Below, in pieces: positions 24,004-36,876 of a DNA stretch of 64,000 nucleotides; the stretch's first letter is position 1; each line of letters opens with the position of its first letter. Where the stretch lies: assembly GCA_031769625.1 (NCBI GenBank), contig JAUIMM010002585.1, forward strand, positions 20,356 to 84,355, given 5' to 3'. The stretch is from Taudactylus pleione (Eukaryota; Chordata; Amphibia; Anura; Myobatrachidae). The notes under the pieces were generated by a model. That model made no database searches, was not told the DNA's origin, and saw only the letters and a program-made list of their open reading frames with translations. The position numbers were made by a program, and so were the translations under genes.

Positions 24004-27000
24004 ACAACATGAGAGAAAAACCATTTCACATCACATTTGTGGGTCTTGGTCTTCAACACATCCAGTGAAATTTTGAGCTGTCTGTGTTTGCTACAAGAGG
24101 AGATAACACAAAGTATGCGCTTTTGTTGTTTCCATTGTTTCAATGCATTTTGGCCTAAAATGTTCATTTGCTGTTTTCTCTTAAACCCAACATGGGAGTA
24201 AAACCATTTCACATCACATTTGTGGGTCTTGGTCTTCAACAGATCTGGTGAAATTTTGAGCTGTCTGTGTTTGCTACAAGAGGAGATAACACAAAGTATG
24301 CGCTTTTGTTATTTCCATTGCTTTCAATGCATTTTGGCCTAAAACGTCCATTTGCAGTTTTCTCTTAAACACAACATGAGAGAAAAACCATTTCACATCA
24401 CATTTGTGGGTCTTGGTCTTCAACACATCCAGTGAAATTTTGAGCTGTCTGTGTTTGCTACAAGAGGAGATAACACAAAGTATGCGCTTTTGTTGTTTCC
24501 ATTGTTTTCAATGCATTTTGGCCTAAAACGTTCATTTGCTGTTTTCTCTTAAACGCAACATGGGAGTAAAACCATTTCACATCACATTTGTGGGTCTTGG
24601 TCTTCAACAGATCTGGTGAAATTTTGAGCTGTCTGTGTTTGCTACAAGAGGAGATAACACAAAGTATGCGCTTTTGTTATTTCCATTGCTTTCAATGCAT
24701 TTTGGCCTAAAACGTGCATTTGCAGTTTTCTCTTAAACACAACATGAGAGAAAAACCATTTCACATCACATTTGTGGGTCTTGGTCTTCAACACATCCAG
24801 TGAAATTTTGAGCTGTCTGTGTTTGCTACAAGAGGAGATAACACAAAGTATGCGCTTTTGTTGTTTCCATTGTTTTCAATGCATATTGGCCTAAAACGTT
24901 CATTTGCTGTTTTCTCTTAAACGCAACATGGGAGTAAAACCATTTCCCATCACATTTGTGGGTCTTGGTCTTCAACAGATCTGGTGAAATTTTGAGCTGT
25001 CTGTGTTTGCTACAAGAAGAGATAACACAAAGTATGCGCTTTTGTTATTTCCATTGCTTTCAATGCATTTTGGCCTAAAACGTGCATTTGCAGTTTTCTC
25101 TTAAACACAACATGAGAGAAAAACCATTTCACATCACATTTGTGGGTCTTGGTCTTCAACACATCCAGTAAAATTTTGAGCTGTCTGTGTTTGCTACAAG
25201 AGGAGATAACACAAAGTATGCGCTTTTGTTGTTTCCATTGTTTTCAATGCATTTTGGCCTAAAACGTTCATTTGCTGTTTTCTCTTAAACGCAACATGGG
25301 AGTAAAACCATTTCACATCACATTTGTGGGACTTGGTCTTCAACAGATCTGGTGAAATTTTGAGCTGTCTGTGTTTGCTACAAGAGGAGATAACACAAAG
25401 TATGCGCTTTTGTTATTTCCATTGCTTTCAATGCATTTTGGCCTAAAACGTGCATTTGCAGTTTTCTCTTAAACACAACATGAGAGAAAAACCATTTCAC
25501 ATCACATTTGTGGGTCTTGGTCTTCAACACATCCAGTGAAATTTTGAGCTGTCTGTGTTTGCTACAAGAGGAGATAACACAAAGTATGCGCTTTTGTTGT
25601 TTCCATTGTTTTCAATGCATATTGGCCTAAAACGTTCATTTGCTGTTTTCTCTTAAACGCAACATGGGAGTAAAACCATTTCACATCACATTTGTGGGTC
25701 TTGGTCTTCAACAGATCTGGTGAAATTTTGAGCTGTCTGTGTTTGCTACAAGAGGAGATAACACAAAGTATGCGCTTTTGTTATTTCCATTGCTTTCAAT
25801 GCATTTTGGCCTAAAACGTGCATTTGCAGTTTTCTCTTAAACACAACATGAGAGAAAAACCATTTCACATCACATTTGTGGGTCTTGGTCTTCAACACAT
25901 CCAGTGAAATTTTGAGCTGTCTGTGTTTGCTACAAGAGGAGATAACACAAAGTATGCGCTTTTGTTGTTTCCATTGTTTTCAATGCATATTGGCCTAAAA
26001 CGTTCATTTGCTGTTTTCTCTTAAACGCAACATGGGAGTAAAACCATTTCACATCACATTTGTGGGTCTTGGTCTTCAACAGATCTGGTGAAATTTTGAG
26101 CTGTCTGTGTTTGCTACAAGAGGAGATAACACAAAGTATGCGCTTTTGTTATTTCCATTGCTTTCAATGCATTTTGGCCTAAAACGTGCATTTGCAGTTT
26201 TCTCTTAAACACAACATGAGAGAAAAACCATTTCACATCACATTTGTGGGTCTTGGTCTTCAACACATCCAGTGAAATTTTGAGCTGTCTGTGTTTGCTA
26301 CAAGAGGAGATAACACAAAGTATGCGCTTTTGTTGTTTCCATTGTTTTCAATGCATTTTGGCCTAAAATGTTCATTTGCTGTTTTCTCTTAAACGCAACA
26401 TGGGAGTAAAACCATTTCACATCACATTTGTGGGTCTTGGTCTTCAACAGATCTGGTGAAATTTTGAGCTGTCTGTGTTTGCTACAAGAGGAGATAACAC
26501 AAAGTATGCGCTTTTGTTATTTCCATTGCTTTCAATGCATTTTGGCCTAAAACGTGCATTTGCAGTTTTCTCTTAAACACAACATGAGAGAAAAACCATT
26601 TCACATCACATTTGTGGGTCTTGGTCTTCAACACATCCAGTGAAATTTTGAGCTGTCTGTGTTTGCTACAAGAGGAGATAACACAAAGTATGCCCTTTTG
26701 TTGTTTCCATTGTTTTCAATGCATTTTGGCCTAAAACGTTCATTTGCTGTTTTCTCTTAAACGCAACATGGGAGTAAAACCATTTCACATCACATTTGTG
26801 GGTCTTGGTCTTCAACAGATCTGGTGAAATTTTGAGCTGTCTGTGTTTGCTACAAGAGGAGATAACACAAAGTATGCGCTTTTGTTATTTCCATTGCTTT
26901 CAATGCATTTTGGCCTAAAACGTGCATTTGCAGTTTTCTCTTAAACACAACATGAGAGAAAAACCATTTCACATCACATTTGTGGGTCTTGGTCTTCAAC

Positions 27001-27780
27001 ACATCCAGTGAAATTTTGAGCTGTCTGTGTTTGCTACAAGAGGAGATAACACAAAGTATGCGCTTTTGTTGTTTCCATTGTTTCAATGCATTTTGGCCTA
27101 AAATGTTCATTTGCTGTTTTCTCTTAAACCCAACATGGGAGTAAAACCATTTCACATCACATTTGTGGGTCTTGGTCTTCAACAGATCTGGTGAAATTTT
27201 GAGCTGTCTGTGTTTGCTACAAGAGGAGATAACACAAAGTATGCGCTTTTGTTATTTCCATTGCTTTCAATGCATTTTGGCCTAAAACGTCCATTTGCAG
27301 TTTTCTCTTAAACACAACATGAGAGAAAAACCATTTCACATCACATTTGTGGGTCTTGGTCTTCAACACATCCAGTGAAATTTTGAGCTGTCTGTGTTTG
27401 CTACAAGAGGAGATAACACAAAGTATGCGCTTTTGTTGTTTCCATTGTTTTCAATGCATATTGACCTAAAACGTTCATTTGCTGTTTTCTCTTAAACGCA
27501 ACATGGGAGTAAAACCATTTCACATCACATTTGTGGGTCTTGGTCTTCAACAGATCTGGTGAAATTTTGAGCTGTCTGTGTTTGCTACAAGAGGAGATAA
27601 CACAAAGTATGCGCTTTTGTTATTTCCATTGCTTTCAATGCATTTTGGCCTAAAACGTGCATTTGCAGTTTTCTCTTAAACACAACATGAGAGAAAAACC
27701 ATTTCACATCACATTTGTGGGTCTTGGTCTTCAACACATCCAGTGAAATTTTGAGCTGTCTGTGTTTGCTACAAGAGGAG
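24004..27780. repeat. ~3.8-kb segment, copy at 36,877-40,650
   Basis: About 20 monomers share an ordered set of rare markers with 36,877-40,650: a 183-bp B ending AAACCCAAC, A(CGTCC), an A with TTTCCCATC (24,946 here), a B with CAGTAAAATT, A(GGGACTTGG), two B(CATATTGGCC), B(AAAATGTTC), B(ATGCCC), another 183-bp B with AAACCC, A(CGTCC) and B(CATATTGACC). The offset is 12,869 bp after a four-base gap in the other copy. The match ends where the downstream copy has GCGCTATTG. Confidence 0.84.
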
Positions 27781-27865
27781 ATAACACAAAGTATGCGCTT
27801 TTGTTGTTTCCATTGTTTTCAATGCATTTTGGCCTAAAACGTTCATTTGCTGTTTTCTCTTAAAC

Positions 27866-30073
27866 GCAACATGGGAGTAAAACCATTTCACATCACATTT
27901 GTGGGACTTGGTCTTCAACAGATCTGGTGAAATTTTGAGCTGTCTGTGTTTGCTACAAGAGGAGATAACACAAAGTATGCGCTTTTGTTATTTCCATTGC
28001 TTTCAATGCATTTTGGCCTAAAACGTGCATTTGCAGTTTTCTCTTAAACACAACATGAGAGAAAAACCATTTCACATCACATTTGTGGGTCTTGGTCTTC
28101 AACACATCCAGTGAAATTTTGAGCTGTCTGTGTTTGCTACAAGAGGAGATAACACAAAGTATGCGCTTTTGTTGTTTCCATTGTTTTCAATGCATATTGG
28201 CCTAAAACGTTCATTTGCTGTTTTCTCTTAAACGCAACATGGGAGTAAAACCATTTCACATCACATTTGTGGGTCTTGGTCTTCAACAGATCTGGTGAAA
28301 TTTTGAGCTGTCTGTGTTTGCTACAAGAGGAGATAACACAAAGTATGCGCTTTTGTTATTTCCATTGCTTTCAATGCATTTTGGCCTAAAACGTGCATTT
28401 GCAGTTTTCTCTTAAACACAACATGAGAGAAAAACCATTTCACATCACATTTGTGGGTCTTGGTCTTCAACACATCCAGTGAAATTTTGAGCTGTCTGTG
28501 TTTGCTACAAGAGGAGATAACACAAAGTATGCGCTTTTGTTGTTTCCATTGTTTTCAATGCATATTGGCCTAAAACGTTCATTTGCTGTTTTCTCTTAAA
28601 CGCAACATGGGAGTAAAACCATTTCACATCACATTTGTGGGTCTTGGTCTTCAACAGATCTGGTGAAATTTTGAGCTGTCTGTGTTTGCTACAAGAGGAG
28701 ATAACACAAAGTATGCGCTTTTGTTATTTCCATTGCTTTCAATGCATTTTGGCCTAAAACGTGCATTTGCAGTTTTCTCTTAAACACAACATGAGAGAAA
28801 AACCATTTCACATCACATTTGTGGGTCTTGGTCTTCAACACATCCAGTGAAATTTTGAGCTGTCTGTGTTTGCTACAAGAGGAGATAACACAAAGTATGC
28901 GCTTTTGTTGTTTCCATTGTTTTCAATGCATTTTGGCCTAAAATGTTCATTTGCTGTTTTCTCTTAAACGCAACATGGGAGTAAAACCATTTCACATCAC
29001 ATTTGTGGGTCTTGGTCTTCAACAGATCTGGTGAAATTTTGAGCTGTCTGTGTTTGCTACAAGAGGAGATAACACAAAGTATGCGCTTTTGTTATTTCCA
29101 TTGCTTTCAATGCATTTTGGCCTAAAACGTGCATTTGCAGTTTTCTCTTAAACACAACATGAGAGAAAAACCATTTCACATCACATTTGTGGGTCTTGGT
29201 CTTCAACACATCCAGTGAAATTTTGAGCTGTCTGTGTTTGCTACAAGAGGAGATAACACAAAGTATGCCCTTTTGTTGTTTCCATTGTTTTCAATGCATT
29301 TTGGCCTAAAACGTTCATTTGCTGTTTTCTCTTAAACGCAACATGGGAGTAAAACCATTTCACATCACATTTGTGGGTCTTGGTCTTCAACAGATCTGGT
29401 GAAATTTTGAGCTGTCTGTGTTTGCTACAAGAGGAGATAACACAAAGTATGCGCTTTTGTTATTTCCATTGCTTTCAATGCATTTTGGCCTAAAACGTGC
29501 ATTTGCAGTTTTCTCTTAAACACAACATGAGAGAAAAACCATTTCACATCACATTTGTGGGTCTTGGTCTTCAACACATCCAGTGAAATTTTGAGCTGTC
29601 TGTGTTTGCTACAAGAGGAGATAACACAAAGTATGCGCTTTTGTTGTTTCCATTGTTTTCAATGCATATTGGCCTAAAACGTTCATTTGCTGTTTTCTCT
29701 TAAACGCAACATGGGAGTAAAACCATTTCACATCACATTTGTGGGTCTTGGTCTTCAACAGATCTGGTGAAATTTTGAGCTGTCTGTGTTTGCTACAAGA
29801 GGAGATAACACAAAGTATGCGCTTTTGTTATTTCCATTGCTTTCAATGCATTTTGGCCTAAAACGTGCATTTGCAGTTTTCTCTTAAACACAACATGAGA
29901 GAAAAACCATTTCACATCACATTTGTGGGTCTTGGTCTTCAACACATCCAGTGAAATTTTGAGCTGTCTGTGTTTGCTACAAGAGGAGATAACACAAAGT
30001 ATGCGCTTTTGTTGTTTCCATTGTTTTCAATGCATTTTGGCCTAAAACGTGCATTTGCAGTTTTCTCTTAAAC
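27866..30073. repeat. Twelve-monomer repeat unit, copy 1 (2,208 bp)
   Basis: Twelve full 184-bp monomers. The first nine or so recur exactly 2,208 bp downstream: GGGACTTGG (27,903 and 30,111), two CATATTGGCC monomers, AAAATGTTC and ATGCCC (29,265 and 31,473). The last monomer, 29,890-30,073, is B with an A tail (GTGCATTTGCAG then ACAACATGGG), marking the junction. Confidence 0.85.
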
Positions 30074-31750
30074 ACAACATGGGAGTAAAACCATTTCACA
30101 TCACATTTGTGGGACTTGGTCTTCAACAGATCTGGTGAAATTTTGAGCTGTCTGTGTTTGCTACAAGAGGAGATAACACAAAGTATGCGCTTTTGTTATT
30201 TCCATTGCTTTCAATGCATTTTGGCCTAAAACGTGCATTTGCAGTTTTCTCTTAAACACAACATGAGAGAAAAACCATTTCACATCACATTTGTGGGTCT
30301 TGGTCTTCAACACATCCAGTGAAATTTTGAGCTGTCTGTGTTTGCTACAAGAGGAGATAACACAAAGTATGCGCTTTTGTTGTTTCCATTGTTTTCAATG
30401 CATATTGGCCTAAAACGTTCATTTGCTGTTTTCTCTTAAACGCAACATGGGAGTAAAACCATTTCACATCACATTTGTGGGTCTTGGTCTTCAACAGATC
30501 TGGTGAAATTTTGAGCTGTCTGTGTTTGCTACAAGAGGAGATAACACAAAGTATGCGCTTTTGTTATTTCCATTGCTTTCAATGCATTTTGGCCTAAAAC
30601 GTGCATTTGCAGTTTTCTCTTAAACACAACATGAGAGAAAAACCATTTCACATCACATTTGTGGGTCTTGGTCTTCAACACATCCAGTGAAATTTTGAGC
30701 TGTCTGTGTTTGCTACAAGAGGAGATAACACAAAGTATGCGCTTTTGTTGTTTCCATTGTTTTCAATGCATATTGGCCTAAAACGTTCATTTGCTGTTTT
30801 CTCTTAAACGCAACATGGGAGTAAAACCATTTCACATCACATTTGTGGGTCTTGGTCTTCAACAGATCTGGTGAAATTTTGAGCTGTCTGTGTTTGCTAC
30901 AAGAGGAGATAACACAAAGTATGCGCTTTTGTTATTTCCATTGCTTTCAATGCATTTTGGCCTAAAACGTGCATTTGCAGTTTTCTCTTAAACACAACAT
31001 GAGAGAAAAACCATTTCACATCACATTTGTGGGTCTTGGTCTTCAACACATCCAGTGAAATTTTGAGCTGTCTGTGTTTGCTACAAGAGGAGATAACACA
31101 AAGTATGCGCTTTTGTTGTTTCCATTGTTTTCAATGCATTTTGGCCTAAAATGTTCATTTGCTGTTTTCTCTTAAACGCAACATGGGAGTAAAACCATTT
31201 CACATCACATTTGTGGGTCTTGGTCTTCAACAGATCTGGTGAAATTTTGAGCTGTCTGTGTTTGCTACAAGAGGAGATAACACAAAGTATGCGCTTTTGT
31301 TATTTCCATTGCTTTCAATGCATTTTGGCCTAAAACGTGCATTTGCAGTTTTCTCTTAAACACAACATGAGAGAAAAACCATTTCACATCACATTTGTGG
31401 GTCTTGGTCTTCAACACATCCAGTGAAATTTTGAGCTGTCTGTGTTTGCTACAAGAGGAGATAACACAAAGTATGCCCTTTTGTTGTTTCCATTGTTTTC
31501 AATGCATTTTGGCCTAAAACGTTCATTTGCTGTTTTCTCTTAAACGCAACATGGAGTAAAACCATTTCACATCACATTTGTGGGTCTTGGTCTTCAACAG
31601 ATCTGGTGAAATTTTGAGCTGTCTGTGTTTGCTACAAGAGGAGATAACACAAAGTATGCGCTTTTGTTATTTCCATTGCTTTCAATGCATTTTGGCCTAA
31701 AACGTGCATTTGCAGTTTTCTCTTAAACACAACATGAGAGAAAAACCATT
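30074..31750. repeat. Twelve-monomer repeat unit, partial copy 2
   Basis: This repeats 27,866-29,542 in marker order. It diverges where copy 1 continues with a standard B and this copy continues with a 183-bp B at 31,729. The monomer at 31,546-31,728 has lost one G (ACATGGAG), the first of a cluster of small indels. Confidence 0.82.
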
Positions 31751-33790
31751 TCACATCACATTTGTGGGTCTTGGTCTTCAACACATCCAGTGAAATTTTG
31801 AGCTGTCTGTGTTTGCTACAAGAGGAGATAACACAAAGTATGCGCTTTTGTTGTTTCCATTGTTTCAATGCATTTTGGCCTAAAATGTTCATTTGCTGTT
31901 TTCTCTTAAACCCAACATGGGAGTAAAACCATTTCACATCACATTTGTGGGTCTTGGTCTTCAACAGATCTGGTGAAATTTTGAGCTGTCTGTGTTTGCT
32001 ACAAGAGGAGATAACACAAAGTATGCGCTTTTGTTATTTCCATTGCTTTCAATGCATTTTGGCCTAAAACGTCCATTTGCAGTTTTCTCTTAAACACAAC
32101 ATGAGAGAAAAAACCATTTCACATCACATTTGTGGGTCTTGGTCTTCAACACATCCAGTGAAATTTTGAGCTGTCTGTGTTTGCTACAAGAGGAGATAAC
32201 ACAAAGTATGCGCTTTTGTTGTTTCCATTGTTTTCAATGCATATTGACCTAAAACGTTCATTTGCTGTTTTCTCTAAACGCAACATGGGAGTAAAACCAT
32301 TTCACATCACATTTGTGGGTCTTGGTCTTCAACAGATCTGGTGAAATTTTGAGCTGTCTGTGTTTGCTACAAGAGGAGATAACACAAAGTATGCGCTATT
32401 GTTATTTCCATTGCTTTCAATGCATTTTGGCCTAAAACGTGCATTTGCAGTTTTCTCTTAAACACAACATGAGAGAAAAACCATTTCACATCACATTTGT
32501 GGGTCTTGGTCTTCAACACATCCAGTGAAATTTTGAGCTGTCTGTGTTTGCTACAAGAGGAGATAACACAAAGTATGCCCTTTTGTTGTTTCCATTGTTT
32601 TCAATGCATTTTGGCCTAAAACGTTCATTTGCTGTTTTCTCTTAAACGCAACATGGGAGTAAAACCATTTCACATCACATTTGTGGGTCTTGGTCTTCAA
32701 CAGATCTGGTGAAATTTTGAGCTGTCTGTGTTTGCTACAAGAGGAGATAACACAAAGTATGCGCTTTTGTTATTTCCATTGCTTTCAATGCATTTTGGCC
32801 TAAAACGTGCATTTGCAGTTTTCTCTTAAACACAACATGAGAGAAAAAACCATTTCACATCACATTTGTGGGTCTTGGTCTTCAACACATCCAGTGAAAT
32901 TTTGAGCTGTCTGTGTTGCTACAAGAGGAGATAACACAAAGTATGCGCTTTTGTTGTTTCCCATTGTTTCAATGCATTTTGGCCTAAAATGTTCATTTGC
33001 TGTTTTCTCTTAAACGCAACATGGGAGTAAAACCATTTCACATCACATTTGTGGGTCTTGGTCTTCAACAGATCTGGTGAAATTTTGAGCTGTCTGTGTT
33101 TGCTACAAGAGGAGATAACACAAAGTATGCGCTTTTGTTATTTCCATTGCTTTCAATGCATTTTGGCCTAAAACGTCCATTTGCAGTTTTCTCTTAAACA
33201 CAACATGAGAGAAAAACCATTTCACATCACATTTGTGGGTCTTGGTCTTCAACACATCCAGTGAAATTTTGAGCTGTCTGTGTTTGCTACAAGAGGAGAT
33301 AACACAAAGTATGCGCTTTTGTTGTTTCCATTGTTTTCAATGCATATTGACCTAAAACGTTCATTTGCTGTTTTCTCTTAAACGCAACATGGGAGTAAAA
33401 CCATTTCACATCACATTTGTGGTCTTGGTCTTCAACAGATCTGGTGAAATTTTGAGCTGTCTGTGTTTGCTACAAGAGGAGATAACACAAAGTATGCGCT
33501 TTTGTTATTTCCATTGCTTTCAATGCATTTTGGCCTAAAACGTGCATTTGCAGTTTTCTCTTAAACACAACATGAGAGAAAAACCATTTCACATCACATT
33601 TGTGGGTCTTGGTCTTCAACACATCCAGTGAAATTTTGAGCTGTCTGTGTTTGCTACAAGAGGAGATAACACAAAGTATGCGCTTTTGTTGTTTCCATTG
33701 TTTTCAATGCATTTTGGCCTAAAACGTTCATTTGCTGTTTTCTCTTAAACGCAACATGGGAGTAAAACCATTTCACATCACATTTGTGGG
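31632..33790. repeat. Segment with a second copy at ~39,719-41,880
   Basis: Marker order is shared: 183-bp B ending AAACCC, A(CGTCC), B(CATATTGACC), an A with the rare GCGCTATTG (about 32,394 and 40,489), B(ATGCCC), A, a B with AAAATGTTC, A(CGTCC), B(CATATTGACC), A, B, then A(GGGACTTGG). The offset is near 8,090 bp and varies by a few bases because this copy carries small indels that the other lacks. Confidence 0.83.
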
Positions 33791-34853
33791 ACTTGGTCTT
33801 CAACAGATCTGGTGAAATTTTGAGCTGTCTGTGTTTGCTACAAGAGGAGATAACACAAAGTATGCGCTTTTGTTATTTCCATTGCTTTCAATGCATTTTG
33901 GCCTAAAACGTGCATTTGCAGTTTTCTCTTAAACACAACATGAGAGAAAAAACCATTTCACATCACATTTGTGGGTCTTGGTCTTCAACACATCCAGTGA
34001 AATTTTGAGCTGTCTGTGTTTGCTACAAGAGGAGATAACACAAAGTATGCGCTTTTGTTGTTTCCATTGTTTTCAATGCATATTGGCCTAAAACGTTCAT
34101 TTGCTGTTTTCTCTTAAACGCAACATGGGAGTAAAACCATTTCACATCACATTTGTGGGTCTTGGTCTTCAACAGATCTGGTGAAATTTTGAGCTGTCTG
34201 TGTTTGCTACAAGAGGAGATAACACAAAGTATGCGCTTTTGTTATTTCCATTGCTTTCAATGCATTTTGGCCTAAAACGTGCATTTGCAGTTTTCTCTTA
34301 AACACAACATGAGAGAAAAACCATTTCACATCACATTTGTGGGTCTTGGTCTTCAACACATCAGTGAAATTTTGAGCTGTCTGTGTTTGCTACAAGAGGA
34401 GATAACACAAAGTATGCGCTTTTGTTGTTTCCATTGTTTTCAATGCATATTGGCCTAAAACGTTCATTTGCTGTTTTCTCTTAAACGCAACATGGGAGTA
34501 AAACCATTTCACATCACATTTGTGGGTCTTGGTCTTCAACAGATCTGGTGAAATTTTGAGCTGTCTGTGTTTGCTACAAGAGGAGATAACACAAAGTATG
34601 CGCTTTTGTTATTTCCATTGCTTTCAATGCATTTTGGCCTAAAACGTGCATTTGCAGTTTTCTCTTAAACACAACATGAGAGAAAAACCATTTCACATCA
34701 CATTTGTGGGTCTTGGTCTTCAACACATCCAGTGAAATTTTGAGCTGTCTGTGTTTGCTACAAGAGGAGATAACACAAAGTATGCGCTTTTGTTGTTTCC
34801 ATTGTTTCAATGCATTTTGGCCTAAAATGTTCATTTGCTGTTTTCTCTTAAAC

Positions 34854-35037
34854 GCAACATGGGAGTAAAACCATTTCACATCACATTTGTGGGTCTTGGT
34901 CTTCAACAGATCTGGTGAAATTTTGAGCTGTCTGTGTTTGCTACAAGAGGAGATAACACAAAGTATGCGCTTTTGTTGTTTCCATTGTTTTCAATGCATA
35001 TTGGCCTAAAACGTTCATTTGCTGTTTTCTCTTAAAC
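34854..35037 (+). repeat. A-to-B hybrid monomer
   Basis: The head and CAGATCTGG are A, then GTTGTTTCC, CATATTGGCC and GTTCATTTGCTG are B. It is 184 bp, followed by an A with GTAACATGGG. It shifts the alternation by one monomer. Confidence 0.86.
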
Positions 35038-35773
35038 GTAACATGGGAGTAAAACCATTTCACATCACATTTGTGGGTCTTGGTCTTCAACAGATCTGGT
35101 GAAATTTTGAGCTGTCTGTGTTTGCTACAAGAGGAGATAACACAAAGTATGCGCTTTTGTTATTTCCATTGCTTTCAATGCATTTTGGCCTAAAACGTGC
35201 ATTTGCAGTTTTCTCTTAAACACAACATGAGAGAAAAACCATTTCACATCACATTTGTGGGTCTTGGTCTTCAACACATCCAGTAAAATTTTGAGCTGTC
35301 TGTGTTTGCTACAAGAGGAGATAACACAAAGTATGCGCTTTTGTTGTTTCCATTGTTTTCAATGCATTTTGGCCTAAAACGTTCATTTGCTGTTTTCTCT
35401 TAAACGCAACATGGGAGTAAAACCATTTCACATCACATTTGTGGGACTTGGTCTTCAACAGATCTGGTGAAATTTTGAGCTGTCTGTGTTTGCTACAAGA
35501 GGAGATAACACAAAGTATGCGCTTTTGTTATTTCCATTGCTTTCAATGCATTTTGGCCTAAAACGTGCATTTGCAGTTTTCTCTTAAACACAACATGAGA
35601 GAAAAACCATTTCACATCACATTTGTGGGTCTTGGTCTTCAACACATCCAGTGAAATTTTGAGCTGTCTGTGTTTGCTACAAGAGGAGATAACACAAAGT
35701 ATGCGCTTTTGTTGTTTCCATTGTTTTCAATGCATATTGGCCTAAAACGTTCATTTGCTGTTTTCTCTTAAAC

Positions 35774-35957
35774 GCAACATGGGAGTAAAACCATTTCACA
35801 TCACATTTGTGGGTCTTGGTCTTCAACACATCCAGTGAAATTTTGAGCTGTCTGTGTTTGCTACAAGAGGAGATAACACAAAGTATGCGCTTTTGTTGTT
35901 TCCATTGTTTTCAATGCATATTGGCCTAAAACGTTCATTTGCTGTTTTCTCTTAAAC
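35774..35957 (+). repeat. A-to-B hybrid monomer
   Basis: The head GCAACATGGGAG is A, but from CACATCCAG onward the monomer is B with CATATTGGCC. It is 184 bp. Together with the hybrid at 34,854 it restores the A/B phase. Confidence 0.86.
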
Positions 35958-36876
35958 GCAACATGGGAGTAAAACCATTTCACATCACATTTGTGGGTCT
36001 TGGTCTTCAACAGATCTGGTGAAATTTTGAGCTGTCTGTGTTTGCTACAAGAGGAGATAACACAAAGTATGCGCTTTTGTTATTTCCATTGCTTTCAATG
36101 CATTTTGGCCTAAAACGTGCATTTGCAGTTTTCTCTTAAACACAACATGAGAGAAAAACCATTTCACATCACATTTGTGGGTCTTGGTCTTCAACACATC
36201 CAGTGAAATTTTGAGCTGTCTGTGTTTGCTACAAGAGGAGATAACACAAAGTATGCGCTTTTGTTGTTTCCATTGTTTTCAATGCATTTGGCCTAAAATG
36301 TTCATTTGCTGTTTTCTCTTAAACGCAACATGGGAGTAAAAACCATTTCACATCACATTTGTGGGTCTTGGTCTTCAACAGATCTGGTGAAATTTGAGCT
36401 GTCTGTGTTTGCTACAAGAGGAGATAACACAAAGTATGCGCTTTTGTTATTTCCATTGCTTTCAATGCATTTTGGCCTAAAACGTGCATTTGCAGTTTTC
36501 TCTTAAACACAACATGAGAGAAAAACCATTTCACATCACATTTGTGGGTCTTGGTCTTCAACACATCCAGTGAAATTTTGAGCTGTCTGTGTTTGCTACA
36601 AGAGGAGATAACACAAAGTATGCCCTTTTGTTGTTTCCATTGTTTTCAATGCATTTTGGCCTAAAACGTTCATTTGCTGTTTTCTCTTAAACGCAACATG
36701 GGAGTAAAACCATTTCACATCACATTTGTGGGTCTTGGTCTTCAACAGATCTGGTGAAATTTTGAGCTGTCTGTGTTTGCTACAAGAGGAGATAACACAA
36801 AGTATGCGCTTTTGTTATTTCCATTGCTTTCAATGCATTTTGGCCTAAAACGTGCATTTGCAGTTTTCTCTTAAAC

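Noticed and set aside
36306..36506. 66-codon plus-strand frame
   Set aside because: It is opened by the local small indels near 36,340 and 36,391, in a region where those indels may be sequencing errors.
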